A stretch of DNA of 64,000 nt from Stereocaulon alpinum (GCA_018257865.1 JAEUBA010000058.1:124001-188000), one strand, 5' to 3'; positions 11,401-23,682 are shown, numbered from the stretch's first letter. Translations and numbers: made by a program. Notes: generated by a model from the letters alone, not told the origin.

Positions 11401-12551
11401 TAAGGCATAGAATTATGCTGAACTGTTATCATCCGCCACGAGTACAGCAAAGATAACGAAGCCACACGATTATTCCTGGATTCCTTTCCCACATCCATTG
11501 CAAAGACTCCGTTTGTGATGTTGGAGGAGTGAGGACCCGTCACTAAGGCAGAGCATTCCATCTCCGCAGTTCTTGACTGATGTGCAAGAGCCACGGTGAA
11601 GATGCAAGATGACTTACAATATCATCAGTGGACTAAAATCTTCAGTGCACCTTCCATTGAGCCTAAATCAACCCAGGGTAGCGTGGCCGACAATGATTGG
11701 AAGATTACCACGCTGTGTTACGTCTGCCTTACTCGGCGTCTTTTCCTTGCGTTCCAGGCGCCTCCGTTCTCACCGCACTAATGCTAAAGCGCGACCTGTT
11801 CCATCTTATCTTCCGTAAGGAAAGAGATACGCAGGGTCTTACGTAAGTGAGCGTAGTCAGCCCAGTGGGGATAGAGGTCGCGTGACCAGACCGCGGTGTG
11901 CCTGTAGGGATGTAATATCATGAAACAGCCCCACACAGACGATTGAGTAGCATGCTGTTGTAGGGCGGTTTGGATTGTTCAAGTAGCAGATGAAGACTGG
12001 ACCTGATACCCTCAAAAGGCAAACAGAAGCGGGGGCTGAAGGGTGAGAAGGGTCAAGGGCGGGCGAAAAGCGAAAAGGGAAAAGGGAAAAGGGAAAAGGG
12101 TGCTCGGGCAGATTTGCAGTCTTTCTGGTCGCCACTTCCTCAACTTCCGCAACCGGCCCCACGTGCCAGCCAGCGTACGGTAAGATCAGGTTGTCCCCTG
12201 CACACATGACCAGAATTCATAATTTCGTGTAAGAGAATACCGGGATTGAAAAGATATATGCAGGAGTTGTGCAGATTCTAGGCGGTGGCTGCATTGCATG
12301 AAGTTACGAGCCTCAAAGCGACAAACGCGAGATGATTACAAGATATTGGCGCGCTAGTTACGGCGGCCGGGATGTTGACGCGCGCAATCACTGGCGTGAT
12401 CGGGTGACATTATTGCCAATTGCCCACCCAAATTAATTATATATTACCCACATGCCCTTTCTTTCTATGCCTTCAACACGTTTTCTCTGCAATTCTTCTC
12501 CCTTTTACCCAACACCTTGTCAAATCCCTCTACCTACAAACACCGCCATTA
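8480..12551. other. Four-kilobase gene-poor region upstream of the sulfatase gene
   Basis: From about 9000 to 11060 neither strand has an ATG-initiated frame above 60 codons, and later frames (11062-11818) overlap each other without domain content. A CACGTG box lies near 12170 and a short 7-bp repeat at 12066-12105. I see no transposon ends. It may be old, mutated DNA. Confidence 0.4.
12066..12105 (+). repeat. Short 7-bp tandem repeat (AAAAGGG)
   Basis: Four to five copies of an AAAAGGG-type unit, about 450 bases upstream of the choline-sulfatase start. It resembles a polypurine promoter tract. No function is shown. Confidence 0.7.
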
Positions 12552-14492
12552 ATGTACACGCCCCACTCTCCACCACCATCCGGTCCCCCCTCCACTGCCT
12601 CCCCACCAGTAGGCCTTGTTGATAGGAAGCCTAACATCCTCTTCATTCTCGCCGATCAGGTCTCCGCTCCACTCCTACGCATCCACAATGAATCTTCTCC
12701 TGTAAAGACTCCTCACATTGACGCTTTAGCAGCCAAATCTGCCGTCTTCACCTCTGCATACTGTGCTTCACCACTCTGTGCTCCCTCCCGTTCCTCCCTC
12801 GTAACTGGTCTACTGCCTACAAAGATCGGGGCATGGGATAATGCCTCCCCACTCGGGGTCGATGTGCCCACTTACGCACATTACCTCCGTCGAGAGGGAT
12901 ATGAGACGGTCCTGGCAGGCAAAATGCACTTCATTGGAGAGCAATTGCATGGGTATGAGGAGAGGTTGACAAGTGATATATATCCTGGGGATTTTGGATG
13001 GTACGTTTAAAAAGGTGGAAACAGAGATTGGAGGCAGGCTCGTCGTACGATTACGATAGCAGTACAAGCACAGCATCATATGTTCCAACTCATCAGCTAA
13101 CCTTTATCAGGGCCGTCAACTGGGACGAACCTGATCGCCGTCTAGAATGGTACCATAATGCCTCTTCCATCCTGCAAGCGGGGCCTTGTGTTCGTTCTAA
13201 TCAACTCGATTTCGATGAAGAGGTCATGTTCAAATCTACACGGTACCTCTACTCTGCGGCTCGCCGCCCACCCTCGGCCCGACCCTTCTGCTTCACGGTC
13301 TCCCTCACCCACCCACACGACCCCTACACTATTCATCGAGAGTACTGGGATCGCTATGAAGGCGTTGACATTCCTTTACCGCAAGTGACTATTCCAGCCG
13401 AAGAGCAGGATGCACACAGCAAGAGGCTCTTGAAGGTCTGTGGGTTGCTGGACGAGGATATTCCAGACGAAGCGGTTAGAAGAGCACGAAGGGCATACTT
13501 CGGAGCACTGAGCTATGTGGATGACAACGTTGGGAAGCTGCTGCACGTCCTCAAAGAATGTGGGCTGGACGATAATACGATCGTAATCTTCTCATCTGAC
13601 CATGGGGATATGCTGGGCGAGAGAGGACTATGGTATGATGTCCCCCAAGCGTCTTGGAGTTTGCCTTGTTTCCGTCTAGTTCTCGCAAGACTACGATGCT
13701 TACTCTCTTCTAGGTACAAGATGTCCTTCTTCGAGGGCTCCACCCGTGTTCCCCTGATGATATCTGACCCCAGAAACATTGCCCCCAAGTATATTCACCA
13801 GAACGTCTCGAATATTGATATTCTCCCCACCCTGGTGGATCTCGTCAGTGGCTCTCTTGACAAGCGCCTCCCAATGGACGGCAACTCTCTTGTTCCGTAC
13901 CTCGGTGGTAACACAAACGGTATGATCAAGTCTGATACCGTTTATGGCGAATACTGCGGAGAAGGCACCATTGCTCCGCTTATGATGATCAGAAGTGGCA
14001 ACTGGAAACTAGTCGTCTGTCCCATGGATCAACCTCAATTCTTCAACACTAACAACGACCCTCACGAACTGCATAACCTAGCGATGAGCACAGATCCTGC
14101 AGTTCAGGAGATCTTCTTCTCATTCATGAGAGAGGCCAATGCTCGATGGGACTTCACCGCCATTCACAATCAGGTTCTGGCGAGCCAGCGCATGAGGCGC
14201 GTATGCTGGGATGCACTCAGGCAAGGCCGCTTCGAAAGCTGGGACTATCAGCCTAAGGAGGAGGCGAGCAATAAGTACGTCCATTCTTCTGACTCTGCTC
14301 TATCTTGGTTTCATGGTCGTCTGCACGTCCACAGCAACGTATCATGATATACTAACACCCCTGATTTGTAGATACATCCGCTCAAACATGCCCCTTGACG
14401 AACTTGAACTCATCGCGCGCTATCCGCCTGTCGATGCCATAGGCCGTGAGAAGCCTCGCGGCCACGCCAAAGGTGTCGCGTGGGGCGAGTGA
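12552..14492 (+). CDS. betC: Choline-sulfatase (alkaline-phosphatase-superfamily sulfatase)
   Basis: Four exons, join(12552..13000, 13111..13632, 13714..14274, 14372..14492), give 550 residues. Introns of 110, 81 and 97 nt are GT-AG; the last has a textbook ACTAACAC branch site. The enzyme hydrolyses choline-O-sulfate to choline and sulfate, letting fungi reuse a stored sulfur compound. Seen: the KPNILFILADQ metal-binding start, the CAPSR sulfatase signature (Cys76 is the residue converted to formylglycine), a HPHDPY segment, the IFSSDHGDMLGERGLWY metal site, and the choline-sulfatase-type C-terminus (GRFESWDYQP). There is no signal peptide, so it is probably cytosolic. The start at 12552 is the first ATG in frame. 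Substrate specificity is inferred from overall similarity to BetC-like enzymes. Confidence 0.9.
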
Positions 14493-15236
14493 ACTCTTCT
14501 CTTTCTCCTCACGGCCGTGCGTTACCTTCCATGACTGCTCATACCTACGACTTAGCGAGCTTTGCTGTTGAAATACCTCATGCTTGTTGCTGGATGCCAT
14601 TTGCGAACCTTGCTTCATAAAATGCCTCATTGCTAGATCATGATTGTGGCGAGCGTGCTGTTTCAGACTGCATTATAGATACCATGTTGTTTGCCTGCTG
14701 CATGATATCCCCGCGAGCTCCGGCGTTCCATTATCATGACTGGCTTGCTTTTAGCTTATCTGCGGTACTTTAGGAGAAAGAATACCATCATTATTCTAGC
14801 ACTAAACAGATTCTCAAAATTCACGCTGTAGAAACAATTAACTCATCATCTATGCTTTGACAAGAATGATCCGCGTGGTTTGCTCTACTCAGATTTGCAA
14901 TTCATCCACTGGACTTCCAGTCGGCGAACCAACGCTATCTAGCTTGTCCCACTCAACTCCTATCTTCGCTTGACGTCAAATCTCTATGTCGTTGAGCTTG
15001 CTAAAGGGGATGAGCTGTGGTAGCTGGGTCCGAGGGTCAGTACATACCATCTTTTAAAAGTCACCGGCGCTAAGTCAAATCCGCTGCAACGCGCTAACTT
15101 CAACAAGCGAGCGAAATCGTTATCTCTCGGCATCCACACTTCGACTTTGAATCATCGTATTTGTTCCTCTTCTTCATTGAAATTGCAGTGGTACGCGGAA
15201 GAAGATGGAACTGGAAAGCATGTATTCAATACTTGA
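14493..15236. other. Intergenic between sulfatase gene and repeat array
   Basis: No gene is seen. A minus-strand frame at 14382-14630 is a shadow of the sulfatase 3' end. Confidence 0.5.
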
Positions 15237-15237
15237 G

Positions 15238-15370
15238 ACTGTTGATACGTTGCTCGTGACTAAGTTGCTTCTCGACTTGATGACTTGAAATTGTTGGTGC
15301 GTTGTTCGTGACCAAGTTGCTTCTCGACTTGATGACTTGCGCCCACTGACTCTATCTATCTATCTATCTA
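15238..15370 (+). repeat. Direct repeat of about 50 bp plus CTAT microsatellite
   Basis: Two nearly identical copies of a unit ending CTTCTCGACTTGATGACTTG lie at about 15238-15287 and 15291-15339. A run of five CTAT units follows at 15351-15370. Together they mark the left border of the long repeat array. Confidence 0.8.
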
Positions 15371-15449
15371 ATACGTCCCCTCCATCTCCACCATACCCTG
15401 CTCATTCCATCCACCTCGATCCCCCAGTCAAAGCACACCTAGCCCCGTG

Positions 15450-16200
15450 CTCGCTGTTGATATTACCCTTCACCTCACCTCGCTTTCGGTGATGGTACGC
15501 TGATTCGTAGTCTGTGTGGTCATGTGGTTGCTTCGAGGAGAAGGACCGACGGAGTAAGTGGCGAGGACGGTATGCGAGCGCTCAGTGAGAAGAAAATATG
15601 TAGGGTGTTGGCGTGCGAACTGCATATCGCCCAATGGCAGTGGGGTGCACGTTGGATGACGTCCAGAGGTGTTGGGTGTTGAGTTAGAAAATATCTCATA
15701 TGTGGGGGTCTGAGCGTATTTCCTCCAATGGCCGTGGGTGGCGAGCTGGATCACGTCCGATGGTGATGATTGCTGAGTCAGAACTCGTCCAACCGTAGTG
15801 AGGTACGAGCTTGAAGACATCCAATTTTGTAAGGGTCTGAGCGGAATTCTTCCAATAGCATTGTGATTTGGGCCTGAAGACGTCCAATATTGTTGAGTGA
15901 TAAGGCAGGACACGTTCGATAGTGTAAGGGTCGGATCGAGATTCCATCAAAGGTATTGAGTGATGAGCCAGAATACGTCCAATGATGATGATTGGTGAGC
16001 CAGAACGCGTTCAGTGGGATGCAGTGCGAGCTAGAACATGTCCAACGGTGTTGAGTGATATGTTGGAACTTGTCGAATGGTATTGAAGTGCAAGTTGGAA
16101 GGCGTCCAATGGTATAAGTTGGCGACTTTGAAGATATCCACTGGCAGGGAGGTGCGAGGTGGCAGTGGTACCTTGAAAAGTGCTGTAAAGCCAGGATAAG
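15450..16200. repeat. Array zone 1: degenerate tandem repeats of about 50-60 bp
   Basis: The phrase GTCCAATGGT or close variants recurs every 50-60 bases, often next to GAGCTAGAA- or GAGTGATA-like words. It gives overlapping open frames on the minus strand with repetitive low-complexity products. No domain is seen. I read it as diverged tandem repeat rather than coding. Confidence 0.65.
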
Positions 16201-18060
16201 CGGCAGGAAGGTTGGCTGTTGGCTGTGATCGTCGGGCAACTAGGCCCGGAGCGACGAGTGGAAAAGATACTGAGGTAGAATATATCTACCTTGCCGTTGT
16301 TGCTGTATCTGATGCAGCTGATCAAGAACTTGAATTATTTCCGGTGTATACGAGGGCTTAGTGAAGAGGGAAGGACCAATGGCCTTAGGGAGCGGGCTGG
16401 TGGCGGAATACCGAGAAGTCCTGTAAAGCCGGGACAAGCGGCAGCAGGTTGGCTGTTGGGCAGTAATCGTCGGGCAACTAGGCCCGGAGCGACGAGTGGA
16501 AAAGGTAGTGAGGTGGAACGTATCGACCTTGCCGTTCAAGCTGTATCTGATGCAGCTTGTCATGGATTTGGAGTGTACCTCGGTGTACATGAGCGCTTGG
16601 TAAGACGGAATGACCAATAGCCTTGGGGTACGAGCCGGCAGTGGTGCTTTGAGAAGTTCTGCGAAGCTAGGATAAACGGCAGCAAGATTTGCTGTCAAGC
16701 GGTGATCGTCGGGCAACTGGGCCCGGAGCGATAAGAGGAGAACATACTAGGGTAGATTATATCTACCTTGCCGTTCAAGCTGTACCTGATATAGCTGATC
16801 AGGAATTTGAGTTGTTTCTCGTTGTAGACTAGGGCGTGTAAGACGGGATGACCAATAGTATTTGGGTGCGGGCTGGCGGCGGTGCATCCAGGATAGGTGC
16901 AAAGTTAGGAGACAAGGCCGTCAGAGTAGCTGTGGGACGGTACTTGTGGAGGAATTGGAAGCCGTAGCGGTAAGTAGAGAATGCAACAAGTTCTTGCTGT
17001 ACTTGATACAGCTAATCAAGAACTTGGAGTGTTCCACAGTGTACACAAGTGCCTAGCGAGCCGGATCAAGTCCAATATCATTCGCGTACATACTGGCAAT
17101 GGTACATCGAGAATAGTCACAAAGCCAGACGACGAGGCCGTAAGAGTAGCTGTGGGACGGTACTTGTGGAGAAATTGGAAGCCGTAGCAATAAGTGGAGA
17201 ATGCAATAAGTTCTTGCTGCACTCGATACAGCTGATCAAGAACTTAGAGTGTTCCAGTGTACACAAGTGCCTAGCGAGCCGGATCAAGTCCAATTTCGTT
17301 CGCGTATATACTGGCAATAGTACATCGAGAATAGCCACAAAGCCAGAAGACGAGGCCGTAAGAGTAGCTGTGGAACGGTAGTTAGGAACAAATTGGTATC
17401 CTCAGCGGCGACAATTGGCCCCCGAAGCGACAAATAGAGAAGGTAGGGGAACGAAATCGACCTTGCTTGCCGTTATTGCTGTACCCAACACAGCTGATCA
17501 GGGACTTTGAATTGTTCCTTAGTGTACACGAGTGTTCAGCGGGCAGGATCAGGTCCAGTGTCGTCAACGTCCGTGCTGGCTGAGAAGCGCTGCAAAGCCA
17601 AGAGACGAAGCTTTGAGATTCAGCGATGGACGGTATTCAGCAATAAGTGGTATCCGTAGCGGCGAGAATTGGCCCCTGAAGCGACACGTGGAGAAGGCAA
17701 GTTAATGGAATCAACCCTGCCGTTTTCGCTGTGCCTAATGCAGCTTATCAAAAACTTGCAGTGTACCTTAGTGTACACGAGTGCTTTGCGAACTCGATCA
17801 CGTCCAAAACCATGTGTACGCGAGCTGGTGGCGGTATGTTGAGGAAAGGTACATAGGTAGGGGATAAAGCTGTAAGATCTGGCGGTGGACGGTACCCACG
17901 AATAGAACTGGAAGCCGAAGCGACGAGTAGAGATGGGAGGTGAATGAAATCAACCTTTCCGTTCACACTGTGGCTGATGCAGCTTGTTAGGAATCTGGAT
18001 TATTCCTTAGTATGTACAAGCGTTTGGAGAGCTGGATGAAATCCAATGTTATTAGCGTCC
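16200..18060. repeat. Array zone 2: tandem repeats of about 240 bp
   Basis: A block with a core like CTGATGCAGCTGATCAAGAA recurs at about 16303, 16541, 16781, 16997, 17217, 17479, 17729 and 17968, a spacing of 216-262 bases. Neighbouring words recur in phase (CTTGCCGTT before it, GTGTACACGAGTG after it, CTGTGGGACGGTA before the next). The two copies at 16.9-17.4 kb are the most alike. No coding domain in any frame. Confidence 0.85.
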
Positions 18061-20620
18061 AAGCTGGTGGTGGTATCCTAAGATTTCTGCAAAGCCAGGA
18101 GACGAAGCTGTGAGGATTGGCTCTGGGCGGTACTTGTCAAAGAATTGGAAGCCGAAACGATGTGGATTGCATATCGCACGCTCACTAGGAGTGTTAAGTC
18201 CTGGATGATCCAACTGTCGTAGACGATACCCACAAATGAAAATGGAAGCCAAAACGATGTGGATTGCATATTGCACGCCCGTCAGGAGTGTTGAGTCCTC
18301 GACAATCGAAATGTCGTGCACGATACCCACAAATGAAAGTGGAAGCCAAAACGGTGTTAACTACACGCCGCACGCTCACTAGGGAGTATTTTGGCCTGGT
18401 CAATCAAAATGTCGTTGTCGTTTTCTAGTTTCCAGAGTGAGCTTGATACAGCTGTAGCCTTGTTTCAAGTACTCGGTGCCACCTGGGCCTACGGCCCAAC
18501 GTGTACACCGTGTACCCTCTACTTGGGTGAACGAGCCCCACGAATGGAAATTAGAAGCCAAAACGATGTTGGTTGAAGGCGGCACGCTCGCTAGGAAGTC
18601 TTATGGCGTGGTCGGTCGAGATTGTCGTGTTTGTCGCTTCCCATGTCCAGAGTGATCTTGATACAGCTGCATCCTCCTTTCAAGTATCAAGTACCACAGT
18701 GCCACAGCTCCACTGGGGAACTCTGGGCCTACGGCCCAACGTGTGCACCATCTGCACTGTACTTGAATCGATGAACGCACGAATGGAATTGGGAGCCATA
18801 GCGGCGTGGATTGTAAATCGCACGCCCATCAAGAGTGCTGAGTCCTAGAAGATCGAAAGGTATTGTTATCGCGCCCCACTTCCACAGTGATCTTGATACA
18901 GCTGCATCATTTCAAGTGCTAGGTACCACAGCTCCCCTCGGGAACTCTGGGCCTACGGCCCAACGTGTACACCATCTGCACTGTACTCAAGTCGATGAGC
19001 GCACTAGTGGAATTGAAAGCCAAACCGGTGTGGGTCACACACCGCACGATCAACAGAAGTGTTGAATCATAGACAATCGCAATGTCGTGTTGATCGTTTC
19101 CTATTCCCAGAGTGATCTTGATGCAGCTGCTTCCATGTTTCAAGTACTCAGTGCCACAGCTCCACCAAGGAACTCTAGGCCTACGGCCCAAGTGTACACC
19201 TTGAACTCCCTATCCAGGTGGAAGATCCCCACGAATGAACTGAAAGCCAAAACGGCGTGGGTCATAGGTTGTACGCCCACCAGGAGTGTTGAGTCGTGGA
19301 CAATCGAAATATCGCCATCGTTTCCTTTTTCCAGAGTGATCTTGGTGGTGCCATTCTTGCTCTGACTGCTAAGTGCCACAACTCCACTAGGGAGCTCTGG
19401 GCCTACGGCCCAAGTGTACACCGCGTATTATCTACTTAGGTGGACGATCCCCACGAATGAACTGGAAGCCATAGCGGCGTGGGTTGCAAATCGTACGCCC
19501 ACCAGGAGTGTTAAAGTCCTAGACAATCGAAAGATCGCCATCGTTTCCTTCCCAGAGTGATCTTGGTGGTGCCATTCTTGCTCCAATTGCTAAGTGCCAC
19601 AACTCCACTAGGGAGCTCTGGGCCTACGGCCCAATGTGAACACCATTTGCATCCTCGCTCAGTGGATAAATGCAGGACAAAATTCTTGGAAACCAAGGGG
19701 TACACCTTTGCTCCGCTTAGGATTCGCTAGAAGATCGTCGTGGTTGTCGTTCCCCTTTTCCAGAGTGATCTTGATCGTGCTGCATTCTTGCAGAGTTCCC
19801 ACTAGGGAACTCTGGGCCTACGGCCCAAGTGTATACCGTGTACTATCTGATTGGGTAGACAGTTGCACGACATAGTCGTTAAAAAGCCATGAGAACGGCG
19901 TCACATCACATCAGATTCGCCAGAAGATCGTCATGTTTGTCTTTCGCCTTTTCCAGAGTGATCTTCATCGAGCTGCATCCCTGTTTCATGTGCATGTGTA
20001 TGTGCATTTGCATGTGCTTGTGCATTTGCATGTGCTTGTGCATTTGCATGTGCTTGTGCATTTGCATGTGCTTGTGCATTTGCATGTGCTTGTGCATTTG
20101 CATGTGCTTGTGCATTTGCAAGTTCTTGTGCCAGGTAGCAGGTGCCACAGCTCCACTAGGGAGCTCTGGGCCTACGGCCCAATGTGAACACCACTTGCGC
20201 TCTGCTTGACTAGGTCAATGCACGAGATAGTGGTTTGAAAGCTGAAATCCATGAGCAAACCATCAAAGTAGGCGAGAAAAATTACACGATGGGTCTGTCC
20301 AGCCCATTGGTTGGCAATCTTGGCGATGATTCTCGTCGAGGTGCCTGGATGGTGCTCCATCCTCGTTTCATGTGCAAGGTGCCACAACTCCACTAAGGGA
20401 GTTCAGGGCCTACGGCCCGATGTGAAGACCATTTGTGCTCTCGTTCAGTAGATGACGCATGGAAAAGTGGTTGGAAACCCATGAGAACACCATCAAAGTA
20501 GGCGAGAATGACAACACGGCGGCTCTGTCACGCCTTTTCGTTGGCAATCCTAGCGATGATTACCGCCAAGGTGACGGGCTCGTACCAGCGATTGCCTAGG
20601 AAGCGACCAAAATGTTGCTC
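18060..20620. repeat. Array zone 3: tandem repeats of about 220-240 bp with a palindromic core
   Basis: The core GGGCCTACGGCCC recurs at about 18485, 18725, 18949, 19177, 19399, 19620, 19814, 20168 and 20406. Most copies are 194-240 bases apart; the one long gap contains the 18-bp minisatellite. Each unit also carries CAGAGTGATCTTGATACAGC-like and AACTCCACTAGGGAGCTCT-like words. It grades into zone 2 through the shared GATACAGCTG word, so the two zones probably share an ancestor. Confidence 0.85.
20005..20130 (+). repeat. 18-bp minisatellite, seven copies
   Basis: Six perfect copies of CATTTGCATGTGCTTGTG and one variant, inside array zone 3. Because 18 is a multiple of 3, all frames stay open and give a six-residue peptide repeat (Cys/Leu/Ile/Met in one frame, HVLVHL in another). 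I treat these frames as artefacts of the repeat. Confidence 0.95.
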
Positions 20621-20880
20621 GCTACCACGCAGCCTTGTCAACGCATCTTGACGACTTGAGCACACCACATGTAGATGCCGATTCTTCTCAGTCAAAAGGT
20701 ACCCCTGATGTGCACACGAAAATGTAGAAAGATTGTGTCAGAAGGGCAAACAACTCTTGGTGAAGCTGACTCGGGGAGCTGACACTTGTCATGTAAATAC
20801 ACTTGATAGCTGTTGAGCACAGCATGGCTGATGAGCATAGCATAGTCGTTGACCATAGGATGGCTGTGAGTGATGAAGTC
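20620..20880. other. Spacer between array zones
   Basis: Unique-looking sequence between the two repeat families. No gene seen. Confidence 0.4.
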
Positions 20881-21480
20881 TGGTGCATTGGGCAGGAATC
20901 AGTGGTGGATCCCGCAGGCCGTGTCCTTCGATAGCGGAATGATGCTCAAAGGAGCAGAGCATATGAAAATCACACCTTCAGGGCATGAAAGTGATGCCAC
21001 GAAGCCACTCGAATTGGGTTTCCCAAGAATTTGAAATAAGTGTAGCTGTTCACTCTGTTGAGAAGGGAGATATGTAGTGTAAAGGATGTGAGAATGTGAT
21101 CCATGGCGAAATGATGCTCAAGCGAGGCAGTGAATTGTGGGGCATTAGGCCTTCAAAGCATGAATGGTATGCCACGAGGCCACTCGACTCTGAGTCCCCA
21201 AGGAGCTGAAGTGAGTGCAAGTGTTCACTCTGTTGAGAAGGGGAACGTATAGTATCATGAGTGCGAGATTGTGATGATGCGCGGTCCCATGGACAACAGC
21301 GAGGTGCCAGAGGGTGGAGAAAGGTTGGGTATGATTCCTTCAAAGCATGAAAGGTATGCCGCGTGGCCAGTCCACGTTGGATCTCTGAGGAGTTGAAATG
21401 AGTGTAGGTGCTCACTCTGTTGACAAGGAGGACGTGTAGAGTCAGGGGTGTGAGAGTGTGACAAGGTGTGATGACAAAGA
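20880..21480. repeat. Array zone 4: three tandem repeats of about 180 bp
   Basis: The word CACTCTGTTGAGAAGG or a close variant occurs at 21051, 21226 and 21413. Each copy also carries a CTTCAAAGCATGAA-like word followed by ATGCCACGAGGCCACTCGA-like sequence. The spacing is 175-187 bases. This family is distinct from zones 2 and 3. Confidence 0.85.
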
Positions 21481-21589
21481 CAACAGCCAGGTGGTGAGGG
21501 TGCTGAAAAGACTGTTGGTGGGTGGTCGACTATTTATTGATCGAGTTTGACGGAGGTGAGTTGTTGCCGATGTAATGTGGTGTTGTATG

Positions 21590-21850
21590 GAGGAGAGGAG
21601 ACAAGAACAGGTCGAATGAAGATGGAAAGATCGTGGAGGTAGGTGTTGATGGAGGAAACCAGAGAAGCACCAAGGCAGGTGTGTTGAAGGAGGAAATCAG
21701 AGAAGCACCAAGGTAGGTGTCGATGGAGGAAACCAGAGAACCACCACAATGATAGAGCAAGAAAGAGAGGAGATGAGAGAAGGTGGAAGTCAGGTGGAGG
21801 TAGGTGGTGGTGGAGGTAGGTGTTGATGGAGGAAGGTAGAAAACCACCAC
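21590..21850. repeat. Array zone 5: short repeats, GATGGAGGAAACCAGAGAAG type
   Basis: Purine-rich units with GGTAGGTGT, GATGGAGGAAAC and AGAGAAGCACCAAGG recur four to five times. On the minus strand this reads as CT-rich sequence resembling a promoter or leader. It forms the right border of the array. Confidence 0.7.
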
Positions 21851-23682
21851 GATGATAGAGGAAGAAAGAAAGACGAAGAACGAGGGGAGGAGAGGCCTTT
21901 AAGTACCTTGCAATACTGGTCTTGAATGCCGCAGAAACAGTGATGCGTGGCTGGAACAGCTAACCGCCCTGAAATCTTGCTTCATAACAGTGGGAAAAAG
22001 CAGGATTTTGCGCCCTTCACCTACAGAATATCTCTTCATAGAAGATTCCGGAATGACTCACTATTTCAAATCATTCATAACGTGATCCGACGTGATCCGA
22101 CGTGATCCGTTGTCGATATGTTCCGGATCCTTCTATTATTTAGTGGGCAGGATGGGAAGTGGCGTGAGGAGTCGATTGAGGGCAATAGGCAATCCGGCAT
22201 GGCAGCTAGAATATTCTGGATCGCCGGGCTTCAAGACCCTTTTTGAAGACAGCAAAATGGTTTGGAATCTTGAGACAGACAGGCAGTGGCTGGGGGAGAA
22301 GCAGCACTTGATACGGTGGAAGTGGTGTTCGCCTTCTTGTTCTACGGAATCTCGATCTGTAACAGCTCGCTTGATCAGTGAACTCTGGTAGCTAGAGATC
22401 GTGCTTCACAGCAAAGAAATAACGCTTCGCGGGGCCAATGAGCCTGGATCTCCACGATGAATGATGTTTCTGTACGAACGCTGCGCAGAAAACGTACTTC
22501 ACTGTAGACGAACAACATCTCAAGGGCAAGAAGGGAACAAGTGAAGACAGAAACCCTTGCGTTCTGATAGCTGCTGCCTAGAAAGCGTACTTCACAGTAG
22601 ACATGTATCATTTGGTGAGGCGGAACAAGGAATAAGATCACACAGAATCTCAGTCTTAGACAGCCATTGGCAGCAGCAGTCTGTAATGTGTACCTTGAGT
22701 CATATTTGAGAGGAACTCCACAATTCATTTTTCAGAATGAGGCTTGGTCGAAGTGTTCGCCCAGCAGGAGGTACAATAGTCTGAAGGCCTGGCCAATGTC
22801 CTTGTGATGCTCATTACTATCATAGGTGAATGCTGACGCAAAAGGAGAACCGGACTAGCCAAGAGCTAAAGCATCAATGAATTAAACTGATCCCCTGGGC
22901 TTCACTTGTTGTTCCTTGCGAAATGTAAATTCGCACATGGTGGTCCTGATGGACTATTGCTCAAATGACTTCAGGTATCATCTAGGCACAATCCGTGATA
23001 GTGTCCCGTAGGTTGGCTCTTTCTAACGTGCAGAAGTGCAAATGTGATTCGATACCCAAAATCGGAGGATTTTTCGTTAGGGGAACATGCTTGACAGTTG
23101 AGCTAGATTCTGTTGACCCCAGACCACGTTGTGCCGTTTGCAGGGCTCTGTCGTCGAAGAGCGATTGCCGATTTCCGGAGAATGACCCTGATCAAAGCCT
23201 ATCTTGTAGGAGGGTACGGCTTCGGTGGTAGCCAGCATGGTAGCAACAGGTCTTTGGTTGTAGTTGCCGGCATTGATAAGCAAGATCGGTACATGTCTAC
23301 ATGACATAAACATTGTATCAGAGCTATATTTTAGAGCTCCCAAATCTGCCTTTTGGGATCGTACCTGCAGTAGGCGGTACCCGCTGCGGCGCGACCGAGC
23401 CTCGCCGTTCAGGCGCTCCAATAGTTTTCCCCGCGAAGAGCGAGCCGCATCAGGAATATGCATGACAAGGATCTTGTTAGTAATGCACGCCCCCCTTCAG
23501 AATCCTGAATTGCGGGGTGCATGAGGAAGAGGGGACGTCATGCGTAAGCTCGTTGTAATGTAAAGCCAGGGAGATGGCATAAATGACACGACTCCTCGAC
23601 GAAGGCTTCTTTCCTGCTCCTCGTTCAAGCCGATCCTGACAGTAGTTGTACTTGCAAGCCAGAAATCGCGCCAGAAGACAAC
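21850..23682. other. Intergenic upstream of the CFEM gene
   Basis: No gene supported. Contains a 10-bp triplet repeat (CGTGATCCGA) at 22081-22110. Open frames at 22092-22391, 22375-22728 and 22995-23524 overlap on opposite strands and have no recognisable content. Confidence 0.4.
22081..22110 (+). repeat. Three copies of a 10-bp unit
   Basis: CGTGATCCGA is repeated three times in a row, the last copy ending in T. Function unknown. Confidence 0.9.

Noticed and set aside
15470..16716. Several minus-strand ORFs of 100-158 codons
   Set aside because: They lie in the tandem repeat array, overlap each other in different frames and have no domain or start context.
19889..20209. Cysteine-rich repeat ORF (Cys-Met-Cys-Leu-Cys-Ile units)
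   Set aside because: Produced by the 18-bp minisatellite staying in frame; the opposite strand and another frame are open for the same reason.
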